Shown here one piece after another: positions 1-8,055 of a stretch of DNA of 20,593 nt. The first letter of the stretch is position 1; every line of letters starts with the position of its first letter. The stretch comes from a virus. Location: positions 1 through 20,593 of IMG/VR virus record IMGVR_UViG_3300013004_000229; one strand, given 5' to 3'. Position numbers and translations under genes: made by a program. The notes beneath the pieces were generated by a model, which searched no databases, was not told the origin of the DNA, and worked only from the letters and a program-made list of their open reading frames with translations.

Positions 1-120
1 AGTGTACTTGTATGTTGCAGAAGATACTTGATCAGAAACCTGATTTAAAGCATTTGTAATCTGATAGATATAGGCAACGTCAATAGGCTGTCCACGTTCT
101 GGTAAAGGTACTTTTGGCAT
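1..120 (-). CDS. Tail-tip/fibre protein, N-terminal fragment
   Basis: Forty codons are visible before the left edge; the gene continues outside the window. It starts at ATG 120 with MPKVPLPERGQPIDV, followed by AYIYQITNALNQVSDQVSSA. The short proline-rich lead followed by a helical stretch resembles the start of tail-fibre or minor tail proteins encoded at the end of actinophage tail operons; this is recollection of the family, not a search result. It lies 15 bases downstream of the fibronectin-type gene, with no Shine-Dalgarno sequence in the gap. Instead the gap holds TGATATAAT, spaced so that transcription would begin at or next to the ATG. Function is inferred from position only. Confidence 0.7.
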   Translation of the reverse strand, partial: MPKVPLPERGQPIDVAYIYQITNALNQVSDQVSSATYKYT

Positions 121-126
121 GGTTCT

Positions 127-135
127 ATTATATCA
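127..135 (-). promoter_or_regulatory. Extended -10 promoter candidate, leaderless start
   Basis: The minus strand reads TGATATAAT, a perfect TGn plus TATAAT extended -10 element, in the 15-base gap between two tail genes. Six bases (AGAACC) separate it from the ATG at 120, so the predicted +1 falls on or beside the A of the start codon. There is no ribosome-binding site and no recognisable -35 box. This fits leaderless transcription of the next gene; it has not been tested. Confidence 0.45.
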
Positions 136-642
136 CTATAGAGTAGTCTTTGGGGTTTGAAAAAGAGTTAGAGCTGTTACTGTTGGATAGTTCTCTTTAG
201 TCTTTTGATATGTTGGTCTTTGAACAGCAACTTGTATATGCTTAACAACCTCTGTTCCGCCATTTGGATCTGGTATGCTTGCAGGAAAAGCAAATAGTTG
301 GTTGTTTGTTGGCGTGTTTGTTACAAAAGCCCATGGATAATTTGTTGTATTATCAGTTCTATTGCCTATCCATCTAACAAAAACATCATAGTTACTAAGC
401 CCTAATTCTGGCTTTGGGTTCCAAGCAACAGTAACAAGACTAGCAGAATTAGTCACTGCAATACTATAGTCTAGCAATGTTGTAGCTGGTGCAGTAATAT
501 CTACTATTGGAGACCATGCAGAAAATCTATTTTTATCTTCAGAAACAACCCTATATCTAACACCATAAGAAATTGTATTGGCATTAACAGCAGGAAGTTC
601 AGCTTTAGAAACAATAACTTTTTTTATTCCAGCGTCTGCCAT
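136..642 (-). CDS. Fibronectin type III-like minor tail protein
   Basis: A 168-residue protein predicted to sit at the tail tip. Residues 20 to 50 include YGVRYRVVSEDKNRFSAWSP, the pattern of a fibronectin type III strand pair (Tyr-x-Val-Arg-Tyr-Arg-Val, then a Ser-Ala-Trp-Ser-Pro turn). Residues 65 to 100 hold a second beta stretch with VTVAWNPKP and YDVFVRW, again Fn3-like. No signal peptide, membrane segment or catalytic motif is visible. The ATG overlaps the TAA of the upstream fibre-like gene (TAATG), so it is translationally coupled to it. Fn3 domains in phage tails usually act as surface or carbohydrate-contacting modules; the exact role here is inferred from neighbours. Confidence 0.7.
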   Translation of the reverse strand: MADAGIKKVIVSKAELPAVNANTISYGVRYRVVSEDKNRFSAWSPIVDITAPATTLLDYSIAVTNSASLVTVAWNPKPELGLSNYDVFVRWIGNRTDNTTNYPWAFVTNTPTNNQLFAFPASIPDPNGGTEVVKHIQVAVQRPTYQKTKENYPTVTALTLFQTPKTTL

Positions 643-2195
643 TACGTCACATCCACAATAAATCTAAACTCAACGAAGTTGCTAGTGTTAGGAGCTTTAA
701 TAATACTTGTTGCTGAACCATTTTGAACAATAGAGTATCCAGTCATACCATAAAGAACATTCTGTGTTTGAACATTGTCAAGCCTTAAGGCATCTAGAGC
801 AACATAATAGTTAGAAGATGGTGCTCCATTGTTAAAAACAGAAGCATAAACTTTTACTACTTCAACGGCATTCCAGTTAAAACCTGAAGATCTATATAGT
901 CCTTGCAACTCTGTTGCTGCAACAATAAATCTATTTTTTGAAAAATCGTATTGTCCAATTCCAGTTCCATTATCTAAATCAATTTGGAATCTTGCAAATT
1001 CTCCTCCGCCAAGGATGTCTGTTGTTGAAAAGTCTACAACAATCCTAACTGAGTCAGGCTGATCAAGATCTTCACCGTCTTTACTCACAACAGAAAATGC
1101 AAGCTTTAGCAAGTCTGCTGGAGAGTTTCTTGTAAGATCATAACCTTTTCTATTAAGGTGAATGTGTTTTGAAGATGGAGATATTAGCAATTCCTGAGCT
1201 TCGTTAGTTTTTACAGCCTGGCCACCAGAAACATAAGTTGTAGTTGTTGCATTTGCTCTAGTAAAGGTTGTTGCATTTGTTACTGTAATTGCTGAGCTTG
1301 TAGCGTTATATCCAGTTGGGTTGATGCCTGTAATAGTTACAGTATCTCCAGTTGCAAATCCGTGTGGTATTGAAGTTGTATATGTGACAGTTGTTCCATT
1401 ACCAGTTACCCCAGAAATTGGAGCATGGTCATAAATTGCAGCATCGTTGCCAGCCATAAAAATAGTATTGCTAAAAAAGCGTGGCCTTTCGTATCTTGTA
1501 AGACGATCTGCACTAGTAAAAGTTCTGTTGCTTGCTGATGCCTGAAATACTGGAGACTCAACGCTAATAACATCATCATCATTTCCGTCAAGTGGCACGT
1601 TAATTGTTGGAATAGCAATAGAGGCTAAGTCTGTGTGGTATTCCCAGTTTTCTCCCTCAGCAAAAGAGTATAAGAGTTTGCTGTCATAAATACCTGCAAC
1701 ACCGTTTGATCCAGCAGAAAAGACTCCAATTTCTGTAATTTCATATCTTTCTTCTGCTGGTAATTGTGCAGTAAAGACAACCTTGTTTACTCCATTATCA
1801 TTAACATACCCACGAGAAGTAATTGGAGTTCTAAACATTTCAAAATCTAAAACTTTTTTTGATGAATCTGGCTGTAATGAAAGTGTAGCAGAGCTTAGGG
1901 CAACAGATGGTGCATAGTTAACAGTAAATTGTGTGCCGCTAACTATTGAAGTCACAATTGTATTCCCTGTAGAAGATAGTGTTCCAGTTCCAGAAACTTT
2001 TACTATTTGGGCACCAACCCAAAGGCCAAGCGTGCTATCGGTTGTTATTGTTGTGCTAGATGAGCTAACACCAGTTAATGTAGTCACATTGTTTCTTGGC
2101 TGTGGTCCACAGCCTAATGCAATGTAAGATGCGTACGCTGGTGTATTGCCAACCAGGTACTTTGCAATAATTCCTTTACCTACGTCTGTAATCAT
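642..2195 (-). CDS. Fibre-like minor tail protein with two inserted beta modules
   Basis: A 517-residue virion protein. The N terminus (MITDVGKGIIAKYLVG, then YIALGCGPQP) and the stretch around residue 155 (RYEITEIGVFS) match the start of phage tail-collar/fibre proteins, in which an 'ITEIG(V/L)F' motif is characteristic. Around residue 340 the motif SSKHIHLNRKGYDL resumes the conserved scaffold, and the protein ends in VEFRFIVDVT. Two Thr/Ser-rich beta modules appear inserted, at about residues 37 to 108 and 258 to 329; the second has HGFATGDTVTITG, a pattern seen in many phage surface modules. The start is supported by AGGA six bases upstream of the ATG. The gene follows the proline-rich gene after three bases. 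Likely role: host-contacting tail-tip component (inferred). Confidence 0.75.
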   Translation of the reverse strand: MITDVGKGIIAKYLVGNTPAYASYIALGCGPQPRNNVTTLTGVSSSSTTITTDSTLGLWVGAQIVKVSGTGTLSSTGNTIVTSIVSGTQFTVNYAPSVALSSATLSLQPDSSKKVLDFEMFRTPITSRGYVNDNGVNKVVFTAQLPAEERYEITEIGVFSAGSNGVAGIYDSKLLYSFAEGENWEYHTDLASIAIPTINVPLDGNDDDVISVESPVFQASASNRTFTSADRLTRYERPRFFSNTIFMAGNDAAIYDHAPISGVTGNGTTVTYTTSIPHGFATGDTVTITGINPTGYNATSSAITVTNATTFTRANATTTTYVSGGQAVKTNEAQELLISPSSKHIHLNRKGYDLTRNSPADLLKLAFSVVSKDGEDLDQPDSVRIVVDFSTTDILGGGEFARFQIDLDNGTGIGQYDFSKNRFIVAATELQGLYRSSGFNWNAVEVVKVYASVFNNGAPSSNYYVALDALRLDNVQTQNVLYGMTGYSIVQNGSATSIIKAPNTSNFVEFRFIVDVT

Positions 2196-2198
2196 ATT

Positions 2199-3092
2199 TT
2201 ATCCTGCCTCATATATTGTACCACTAGAAGCTAGCTGTACCTCTACTAATTCATCGTTTGCCAAGTTTATAAATTCAATCACTAGGTCACCATTAGCATC
2301 TAGGTATGTGTTAGCACCGCCTGAACCACTACCAACTTGTGGAATTTTATCAACAAGGTTAATTGAAAAATTTCCAAAAATTGTATTAGATGTGTCTCTA
2401 AGCTTTAAGAGATTGCTTGGGTTATATTGTTGCTGCAATATGTTAATGTTTTTGATAGGCTGATAAAGCACAGTCTGGCCATTGACAGTATCGTGTCTTG
2501 AAATGGTTAATATTTCTTGACCGCCAATACTTTCAAACAACAAGTCAGCAATAATTTCTTTTGGAACAGCGTCATCGTCAAACAATATAGTATCTATTGG
2601 TGCTACCTTTACCTTTGGTGGTGGAGGAGGAGGAGGTGGTGGTGTTGGGTAAGATGGTTCTGGATTTACTACAACAGCCGCAGTCCCTTCTTCTTCCACA
2701 ACTGGGTCTTGCTCTACTACAGGATCCGATATTTGTGGCAATGTTGTTAGCTTAGCCGTAAACATTGGAGGTGGCGTAAACATTGGAGGTGGCGTAAACA
2801 TTGGAGGTGGTGGGGGTGGCCCAGCTTGATTATCTAGCGTCCTCATATACTGAGTAAGACTCATACCAGAAGCTTCAAAAGCTGCTTTACTAGAAGCCTG
2901 CTCTCTAGCTGCTGGAGGTGGAATTGAAAACCTTGGTGGAGGTGGCGGTGGCGGATTAAACATGGGTGGCGGAGGCGGAGGAACCGAAAACCTTGGTGGT
3001 GGCGGAGGGGGTGGGGAAAACATTGGAGGGGGTGTCTTGGGAGGTGGAGACACTCTATCTGCAACTATTGGGCCTATTCCTGCTCGTGCCAT
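2199..3092 (-). CDS. Proline-rich minor tail protein
   Basis: A 297-residue protein in two parts. Residues 15 to about 160 are dominated by polyproline blocks of up to nine prolines, separated by short spacers such as RFS, MFN and MFT. The only longer non-proline island is an Ala-rich helical stretch (AAREQASSKAAFEASG). Residues about 170 to 297 form a folded domain with ILTISRHDTVNGQTVLYQPI and DLVIEFINLANDELVEVQL, a type I recall from actinophage minor tail proteins. Long proline runs would probably need elongation factor P for translation. The start lies two bases after the hub stop codon, with GAGG seven bases upstream. Position places it at the tail tip; the polyproline part may be a rigid spacer. 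No enzymatic motif is visible. Confidence 0.75.
   Translation of the reverse strand: MARAGIGPIVADRVSPPPKTPPPMFSPPPPPPPRFSVPPPPPPMFNPPPPPPPRFSIPPPAAREQASSKAAFEASGMSLTQYMRTLDNQAGPPPPPPMFTPPPMFTPPPMFTAKLTTLPQISDPVVEQDPVVEEEGTAAVVVNPEPSYPTPPPPPPPPPKVKVAPIDTILFDDDAVPKEIIADLLFESIGGQEILTISRHDTVNGQTVLYQPIKNINILQQQYNPSNLLKLRDTSNTIFGNFSINLVDKIPQVGSGSGGANTYLDANGDLVIEFINLANDELVEVQLASSGTIYEAG
2761..2811 (-). repeat. 18-bp tandem repeat within proline-rich gene
   Basis: On the plus strand the unit aacattggaggtggcgta occurs twice exactly, followed by a third copy that matches for its first 14 bases. It is in frame and encodes repeated PPPMFT units in the proline-rich tail protein. The two exact copies imply recent slippage or unequal exchange; copy number could vary between related phages. 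Confidence 0.85.
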
Positions 3093-3094
3093 TT

Positions 3095-6000
3095 CTATAC
3101 CTCACTCACATGCACGGTCATAGACGGACCCTGGCTATTTCTTGTATACTCAATATTATACACAACAAACCTTGTGTCTGGTGTAGCAATTGCTTGAATT
3201 GTTCTTGGAACGTAGTTTACATTCACAATATCTCCAAGCTGCATTGTTGGGATTGGGAAAATTTGCATACCAACTGATTTTCTTGGTCTTAAGTTTTTAT
3301 TAATAATCCACTGAAGCAACTCTTCAGCAGAGTCTTGATCTTGAATATAATCACTCTGTAAAGAGAAGTCATTCTTGCCATACAACAATCTACTATTTTT
3401 AATCTTATCGTATTGCTCTAAAACAACCAGTGGGGACTGAACCAATGTGCTACCCTTTAGTTCTGGATCAGAAAGGTTTCCTCTTCTCTTTAAGTAGTCA
3501 TCAACTGTAATTGTGTTAGTTGTATCTTGAGTAAACGTTACCCCCTGAATTCTTAAATAGTTTCCAGTTGTTTCGTCAAGATTAAGAATGGTGTCAGTAT
3601 TATTAAATACCAAAAACTCTGCTCCATAAGAATCTGCAGTAAATCCAGAAACGGTGTAGCCTCTTAGCCTATTAAATGTTGGAGCAATCTGTGCATATAG
3701 TGCAGGGTAGGAGCGATCATATTTAATATTAAAGTACGCACACTCTCTCATGATTTCTCCAAACTCTTCATAATAAAGTTGGTAGGCTGGTGTGCCACTA
3801 GGAGATATACCGCTTAGGTATGTGCTTTGAACAACTCCAGATATGGAGTATTTTTGAAGAGCTTCTAGGGCATTTATTTGATTGTTGTCATCACCAAATA
3901 CTGCAGCAATAGGGACGTTTGTATCAAACACTGTATTTTGTGCATAATTTTTTCCTAATGCATAAACGTTTTCAAACATTAGCTTTGAGGTGCCACGAAC
4001 AAACAATCCTATAGATGGGGAAGAAAATGTTAATGGTGATGTATCAGTTATTGTTTTTACAAGTCTTTGGTTAATATATAAGTAAAAAACCCTAGTACCT
4101 TCGTTTACATCAATATACTCAATTGCTACATCATAAACAGTTGGATTTTCTTCACCAGTAAATCTGTATTGTCCAGTAAAGTTTCCATCATCAACAGTGA
4201 TGTTTCCAATCCCACCCCAAAGTTTAACTGGAATAGCGTCACTAGATGATGCATCTTTTTGTATTTTATAAAATATCAAATTCTGTATTCCTACTGTTGG
4301 ATTACCGTCTTTATCCTTTTTAAGATATTGCTCTATGTTGCCAGCAGTTAATGCTGCAATTTCAAAATAGTATCCATTATTTGTTGTTGGATCAACTAGC
4401 GAAATACCACCAGATCCACCACCAAGGGTTATGGTTTTTGTTGGGTCTTCGTTTTCAAGAGTAAAGTAGTTCATGCCACCAACAGGAGACTGCTTGTTTT
4501 CTCCGTTTGCTTCAATTTTTCCTATAATACGAAGCCTAGTTCCAAAATGCTTGTACGCTTTGTCAATTGGCTTATACACATAAGACAAAAAGTCTTGTGG
4601 CTTTTCATCGCTATTAAAGGTTGGTCCAGTAAAAACTAATGCAGATGATTGAATAGTTCCAGAGCTTGTTGACTTTAAGTTAGAGACATCTGTTTCTGTT
4701 GCGTAATTACTAGACAAAAAGTTTTTAATAATTCCATTTCTTTGAGACTTTTCTGCCTTAGTTTTATTTAGTCCAGCAGCACCAGCAGTTGTAGCTGGAC
4801 CAGTAATTAGTGGATCAATATTGTACAAGAATTGAGATTTCATATTACATCCCTGAACATTATCAATGCTTGTCCAGTATGTATCAATTGAAGCCTTATG
4901 CTCAGTAACTGGTGTCCCAAACTGCCCACGTCCGTGACTAACAACTTCTCCATTTTTTAACTTTGTTATTCCATCTTTAGTTTCGTAAAATGGCTCTGCA
5001 TAAATTCTTATTCTGCCTGTAGGGTATATTTTTCCATTGAAAGGAAGATTAGAAAAGTATCTTTGGTATTCAAGATTGTCTGACAGGAATACGTTTCCAG
5101 TCCCAGTTATAGAATACTCTACAGCATCATACTTAATAATTTCTCCACCAGCATAAAGGTATCCCTTAAACCTAGTAATCCAATATGCGTTTTCCCCAAC
5201 ATCAAAAATATTATTAATTATTTCGTGATTTGAAACTGATGGAACTGAGCTGCTTAGGTTTGAATTAAGTGGCATAGCCCCTAGTGCAAACTTTTCTTGT
5301 TTTTGTGCATTGGCAGTTGTAGTTTTTTCTGTACCAGAAACTTCCCACAAAAGTGATGGCTTATATATCCAAGTTTTATCAACATGCAGCGATTGCTGAA
5401 GCGATCCATAGCTTCTTTGAATTGACCTTGTTGTATAATCAATTGTTCCAGCATTAAAAACTTTTTTGTCTGCTGAAGAAATAGCAATAATATTTGAAAG
5501 CTCTCCTGGGTCCCCAGAAAAATCTCCAACATCGTTTTGCTCTTGTCCTCTTAAAACCATGTTTACTGGCCTAACGCCTTCGTCTAGCATATAGCCTTTA
5601 GTCATAACTATAAAGTTATTGTACTCGTCAAAGAACATGGCTGATTGTGTTGCTACTGCTAAATCAGCAAGAACCTCTGCAACGCTTTGGTTTGGTGCAA
5701 TAAAGAAATATGGAATAACTGGATCTTTTTCATTTGGCAATCTTCTAATTGCGTAATTACTAAACCCAATAGAGTCAAGCAAAAGACATACAGCTTGGCT
5801 AAGAGAAACCTCTGTCAAAAGAACATGTGGTGATTCTAGTGATTCAAAATGAAAGAATAAGTCTCTAAGGCTAATAGATATTTTTCCAGGGTCGCTTGAG
5901 TTTTGTGGAATACCCTCAGAGTATAAGCTTTTTAAAGGAACATAATAACTTGTGTCGTTTACGTTTTCAATTAACTCATAAAAAGAAAACTTAATATTTT

Positions 6001-7423
6001 TATTTAAGTATTTTGAAATGATACTGCCAAGTCTTCCGCCTGTCCACACATTAAATTCATTAAAGGCTTCATCATAGTCAAAAATGTCGATGCTACCAGT
6101 AGATGCAAGTATTTGTCCTACAGGCAAGCCAGCACCAGATAAATCAGATAAGGTTTTTGTTAGTCTAAACTCAGCAGTTATATCTGACATGTTAACAACT
6201 AATCTTGAAGAAAATTCAATAAGCTCTAGTGGCGTATTTGGCGTGTTCATTGTTTCTACAATTAGCCTAATTCCCTTTAACATTATAAATTCCCTAAAGG
6301 TAGTAGATCCATTATCATTTTCTGTGTAGTAAGAAGGATCAACTAGCTTAGTAACAAACCTATCTCCATCTGCAGTCAAATTGCTACCTAGACCCCAAGA
6401 GTATTTTGGCACAACTATAAACCAGTCATTTCCGTCCCAAATGTATAAATCTCCCTTATCATCATCACTTGAAGTAATTAGATAACCGTCTCCAAGAGAC
6501 TGATTAATTGATGGTAATTGCAGTGTGCTAGCAAGCTGACCAAGATACCTAAAATCTTCTCCAAACTGATATGGATTTTCTAATCCATACTCTAGAGATA
6601 AATATCCATCAACGTCAAATATTGGGCTTTCTCCATCATCTCTTAGCGACAAAGAAGTAAAGCTTGCTGCATCAAGCCATTGATTATTTGGATCTAAATA
6701 CTGAACCTTAAAGTTAACTGGTGTTGTTTTGTTAGATGCTCCAAAAAACGGGTCTGGGAATGCTGTACCATTTGGACCTCTAAATGGACCAAGGTCTATG
6801 TTTCCCACGTTAGTCTGCAGCTTTATAATAATCCTATTAGTTGGAACTGCCTCTTTATAAACTACAAAAGGAACAGCGTCATCAATTGGATAAACGCCAG
6901 TAGTGCTATTTTTAGAAATTCCATATTCTTGAGTAACACCATTTGCACTCTCAGTTCTATATGATCTCCAATACTTAAACTCGTCATCTCTAGTAGACAT
7001 GTAATATCTTGGACGCAAAAACATGTTTGAGTCTGAGTTTGGCAAATACCGATTATTAAAATAAGATAACTTATTGATTCCAGACCTTGGCCTAAACGGC
7101 TTAATGCATTCTTCTAAAGAATAATATAGCCCTTCTTTTTGTTTTGGATATTTAAAAACGATAGGCTCGTCATCTTCATTAACAAACCCAGAATCAATTG
7201 TTACGTCTGCATCAGTTGCACCAGTATATGTATTTGCTGTATCTACTAACTCAAAGTAATTGGGCAATACATTGTACAAAGTTCCATCTTTGCGATATCT
7301 GTAATTTCCAAGTTTTTGAATATTTCCAGGAATATTCATATTCCATTCAGCAATCACAACGCTTTTTGAACTTACAGTTTGTGATGTTAAGAGGTAGTCT
7401 TTTAGCTCTTCATTCTCAAACAC
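3095..7423 (-). CDS. Large tail-tip hub (tail-associated) protein
   Basis: A 1442-residue protein beginning at GTG 7423. The GTG shares its G with the TAG stop of the preceding gene (TAGTG) and has GAGGAGG four bases upstream; an in-frame start 33 bases earlier lacks such a site. Residues to about 420 are beta-rich, with GIRLIVETMNTPNTPLELIE followed by SSRLVVNMSDIT, reminiscent of discoidin-like or carbohydrate-binding modules. Residues about 500 to 610 (ISLRDLFFHFESLESP; SVAEVLADLAVATQSAMFF) look like a phage hub domain. Residues about 945 to 1155 resemble a concanavalin/LamG-like jelly roll, and residues 1175 to 1442 return to a hub-like C terminus (QDQDSAEELLQWIINK, then MQLGDIVNVNY). No lysozyme or peptidase motif was seen. 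It lies directly after the distal-tail-like gene, where the hub is expected. Confidence 0.8.
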   Translation of the reverse strand: MFENEELKDYLLTSQTVSSKSVVIAEWNMNIPGNIQKLGNYRYRKDGTLYNVLPNYFELVDTANTYTGATDADVTIDSGFVNEDDEPIVFKYPKQKEGLYYSLEECIKPFRPRSGINKLSYFNNRYLPNSDSNMFLRPRYYMSTRDDEFKYWRSYRTESANGVTQEYGISKNSTTGVYPIDDAVPFVVYKEAVPTNRIIIKLQTNVGNIDLGPFRGPNGTAFPDPFFGASNKTTPVNFKVQYLDPNNQWLDAASFTSLSLRDDGESPIFDVDGYLSLEYGLENPYQFGEDFRYLGQLASTLQLPSINQSLGDGYLITSSDDDKGDLYIWDGNDWFIVVPKYSWGLGSNLTADGDRFVTKLVDPSYYTENDNGSTTFREFIMLKGIRLIVETMNTPNTPLELIEFSSRLVVNMSDITAEFRLTKTLSDLSGAGLPVGQILASTGSIDIFDYDEAFNEFNVWTGGRLGSIISKYLNKNIKFSFYELIENVNDTSYYVPLKSLYSEGIPQNSSDPGKISISLRDLFFHFESLESPHVLLTEVSLSQAVCLLLDSIGFSNYAIRRLPNEKDPVIPYFFIAPNQSVAEVLADLAVATQSAMFFDEYNNFIVMTKGYMLDEGVRPVNMVLRGQEQNDVGDFSGDPGELSNIIAISSADKKVFNAGTIDYTTRSIQRSYGSLQQSLHVDKTWIYKPSLLWEVSGTEKTTTANAQKQEKFALGAMPLNSNLSSSVPSVSNHEIINNIFDVGENAYWITRFKGYLYAGGEIIKYDAVEYSITGTGNVFLSDNLEYQRYFSNLPFNGKIYPTGRIRIYAEPFYETKDGITKLKNGEVVSHGRGQFGTPVTEHKASIDTYWTSIDNVQGCNMKSQFLYNIDPLITGPATTAGAAGLNKTKAEKSQRNGIIKNFLSSNYATETDVSNLKSTSSGTIQSSALVFTGPTFNSDEKPQDFLSYVYKPIDKAYKHFGTRLRIIGKIEANGENKQSPVGGMNYFTLENEDPTKTITLGGGSGGISLVDPTTNNGYYFEIAALTAGNIEQYLKKDKDGNPTVGIQNLIFYKIQKDASSSDAIPVKLWGGIGNITVDDGNFTGQYRFTGEENPTVYDVAIEYIDVNEGTRVFYLYINQRLVKTITDTSPLTFSSPSIGLFVRGTSKLMFENVYALGKNYAQNTVFDTNVPIAAVFGDDNNQINALEALQKYSISGVVQSTYLSGISPSGTPAYQLYYEEFGEIMRECAYFNIKYDRSYPALYAQIAPTFNRLRGYTVSGFTADSYGAEFLVFNNTDTILNLDETTGNYLRIQGVTFTQDTTNTITVDDYLKRRGNLSDPELKGSTLVQSPLVVLEQYDKIKNSRLLYGKNDFSLQSDYIQDQDSAEELLQWIINKNLRPRKSVGMQIFPIPTMQLGDIVNVNYVPRTIQAIATPDTRFVVYNIEYTRNSQGPSMTVHVSEV

Positions 7424-8055
7424 TATACCTCCTCTAAAGTAATGCTGACATTCCACATGTCAAAATTGTCAGCACCTCTTTTTTCTATTGAGTAATTAAA
7501 AGAAGTAATGTACATAAAATAAAAGTCTGTATAGTTGGCTAATTTTCCATAATCTGCGTCTTCATATCCAGAACTTGCAAAATTATCATACGACAAATAT
7601 ACCCAAAACGGAACTCTATGTGTTTGATACCAAGCTAAAATTTCTGCTCCACCAGCTCCACCATCAGCAGTATACTCGTCAGTAGTTTTTGTTAAATCAG
7701 ATATACCAGTTGATTGAGAAAAGTCTGGGTTTGTAGCGTAAGCTCTAGATGGCAGTCTATCCCAGCTTAGCTCAATTGTTCTTTTTTCACTAACATAAAA
7801 AGACCTCATCTGGGCATTAACCATTCTCTGTCTATTTTCAAATCTATTAGACGATATGTTTATTGGTGCACGATTATGATCTGATAAAATAATAAACGAA
7901 TTTTCTGATATGTCAGTTGCTCCATACTCTGAGCTTAACTCAAATCCAGGTGGTCTGGCAACGCCATTAAGAAATACTGGTGCATTATCAGCAAACAATA
8001 CTGCTTGTGGTCTGGAATAACGTTTTCTATTATTCATATATTGCTGGGTAGCCAT
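7423..8055 (-). CDS. Distal tail-like minor tail protein
   Basis: A 210-residue protein between tape measure and hub, the position of the distal tail protein (Dit) in siphoviruses. Visible features are RTIELSWDRLPSRAY near residue 95, an aromatic stretch (VPFWVYLSYDNF), and a C terminus reading NFDMWNVSITLEEV. Such WNVS(I/V)TLEE endings are familiar from minor tail proteins that join the tube end to the tip. It has no lectin-sized extension, so it would be a short Dit form. The ATG overlaps the tape-measure TAA (TAATG) and its own stop overlaps the hub GTG, so three tail genes are coupled in series. The Dit assignment rests mainly on gene order; it could be another tail-tip ring protein. Confidence 0.7.
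   Translation of the reverse strand: MATQQYMNNRKRYSRPQAVLFADNAPVFLNGVARPPGFELSSEYGATDISENSFIILSDHNRAPINISSNRFENRQRMVNAQMRSFYVSEKRTIELSWDRLPSRAYATNPDFSQSTGISDLTKTTDEYTADGGAGGAEILAWYQTHRVPFWVYLSYDNFASSGYEDADYGKLANYTDFYFMYITSFNYSIEKRGADNFDMWNVSITLEEV
7428..7434 (-). promoter_or_regulatory. Ribosome-binding site fixing hub GTG start
   Basis: The minus strand reads GAGGAGG inside the last Glu codons of the preceding gene, four bases before GTG 7423. This strong site, together with the TAGTG stop/start overlap, sets the hub start at 7423 rather than at an upstream in-frame codon. Confidence 0.8.

Noticed and set aside
2761-2811. Short tandem direct repeats as a possible CRISPR or iteron array
   Set aside because: The units are adjacent without spacers, in frame, and encode PPPMFT; nothing suggests an array or origin.
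2146-3277. Plus-strand open frames opposite the proline-rich gene, including Trp/Arg-rich ones
   Set aside because: Their odd composition (runs of Trp and Arg) is the direct complement of proline codons on the other strand; they are shadows, not genes.
3095-7423. Tail lysin (peptidase or lysozyme) domain in the hub protein
   Set aside because: I looked for Cys-His, HxH/M23-type and lysozyme-like motifs and saw none; the protein reads as binding and hub domains only.
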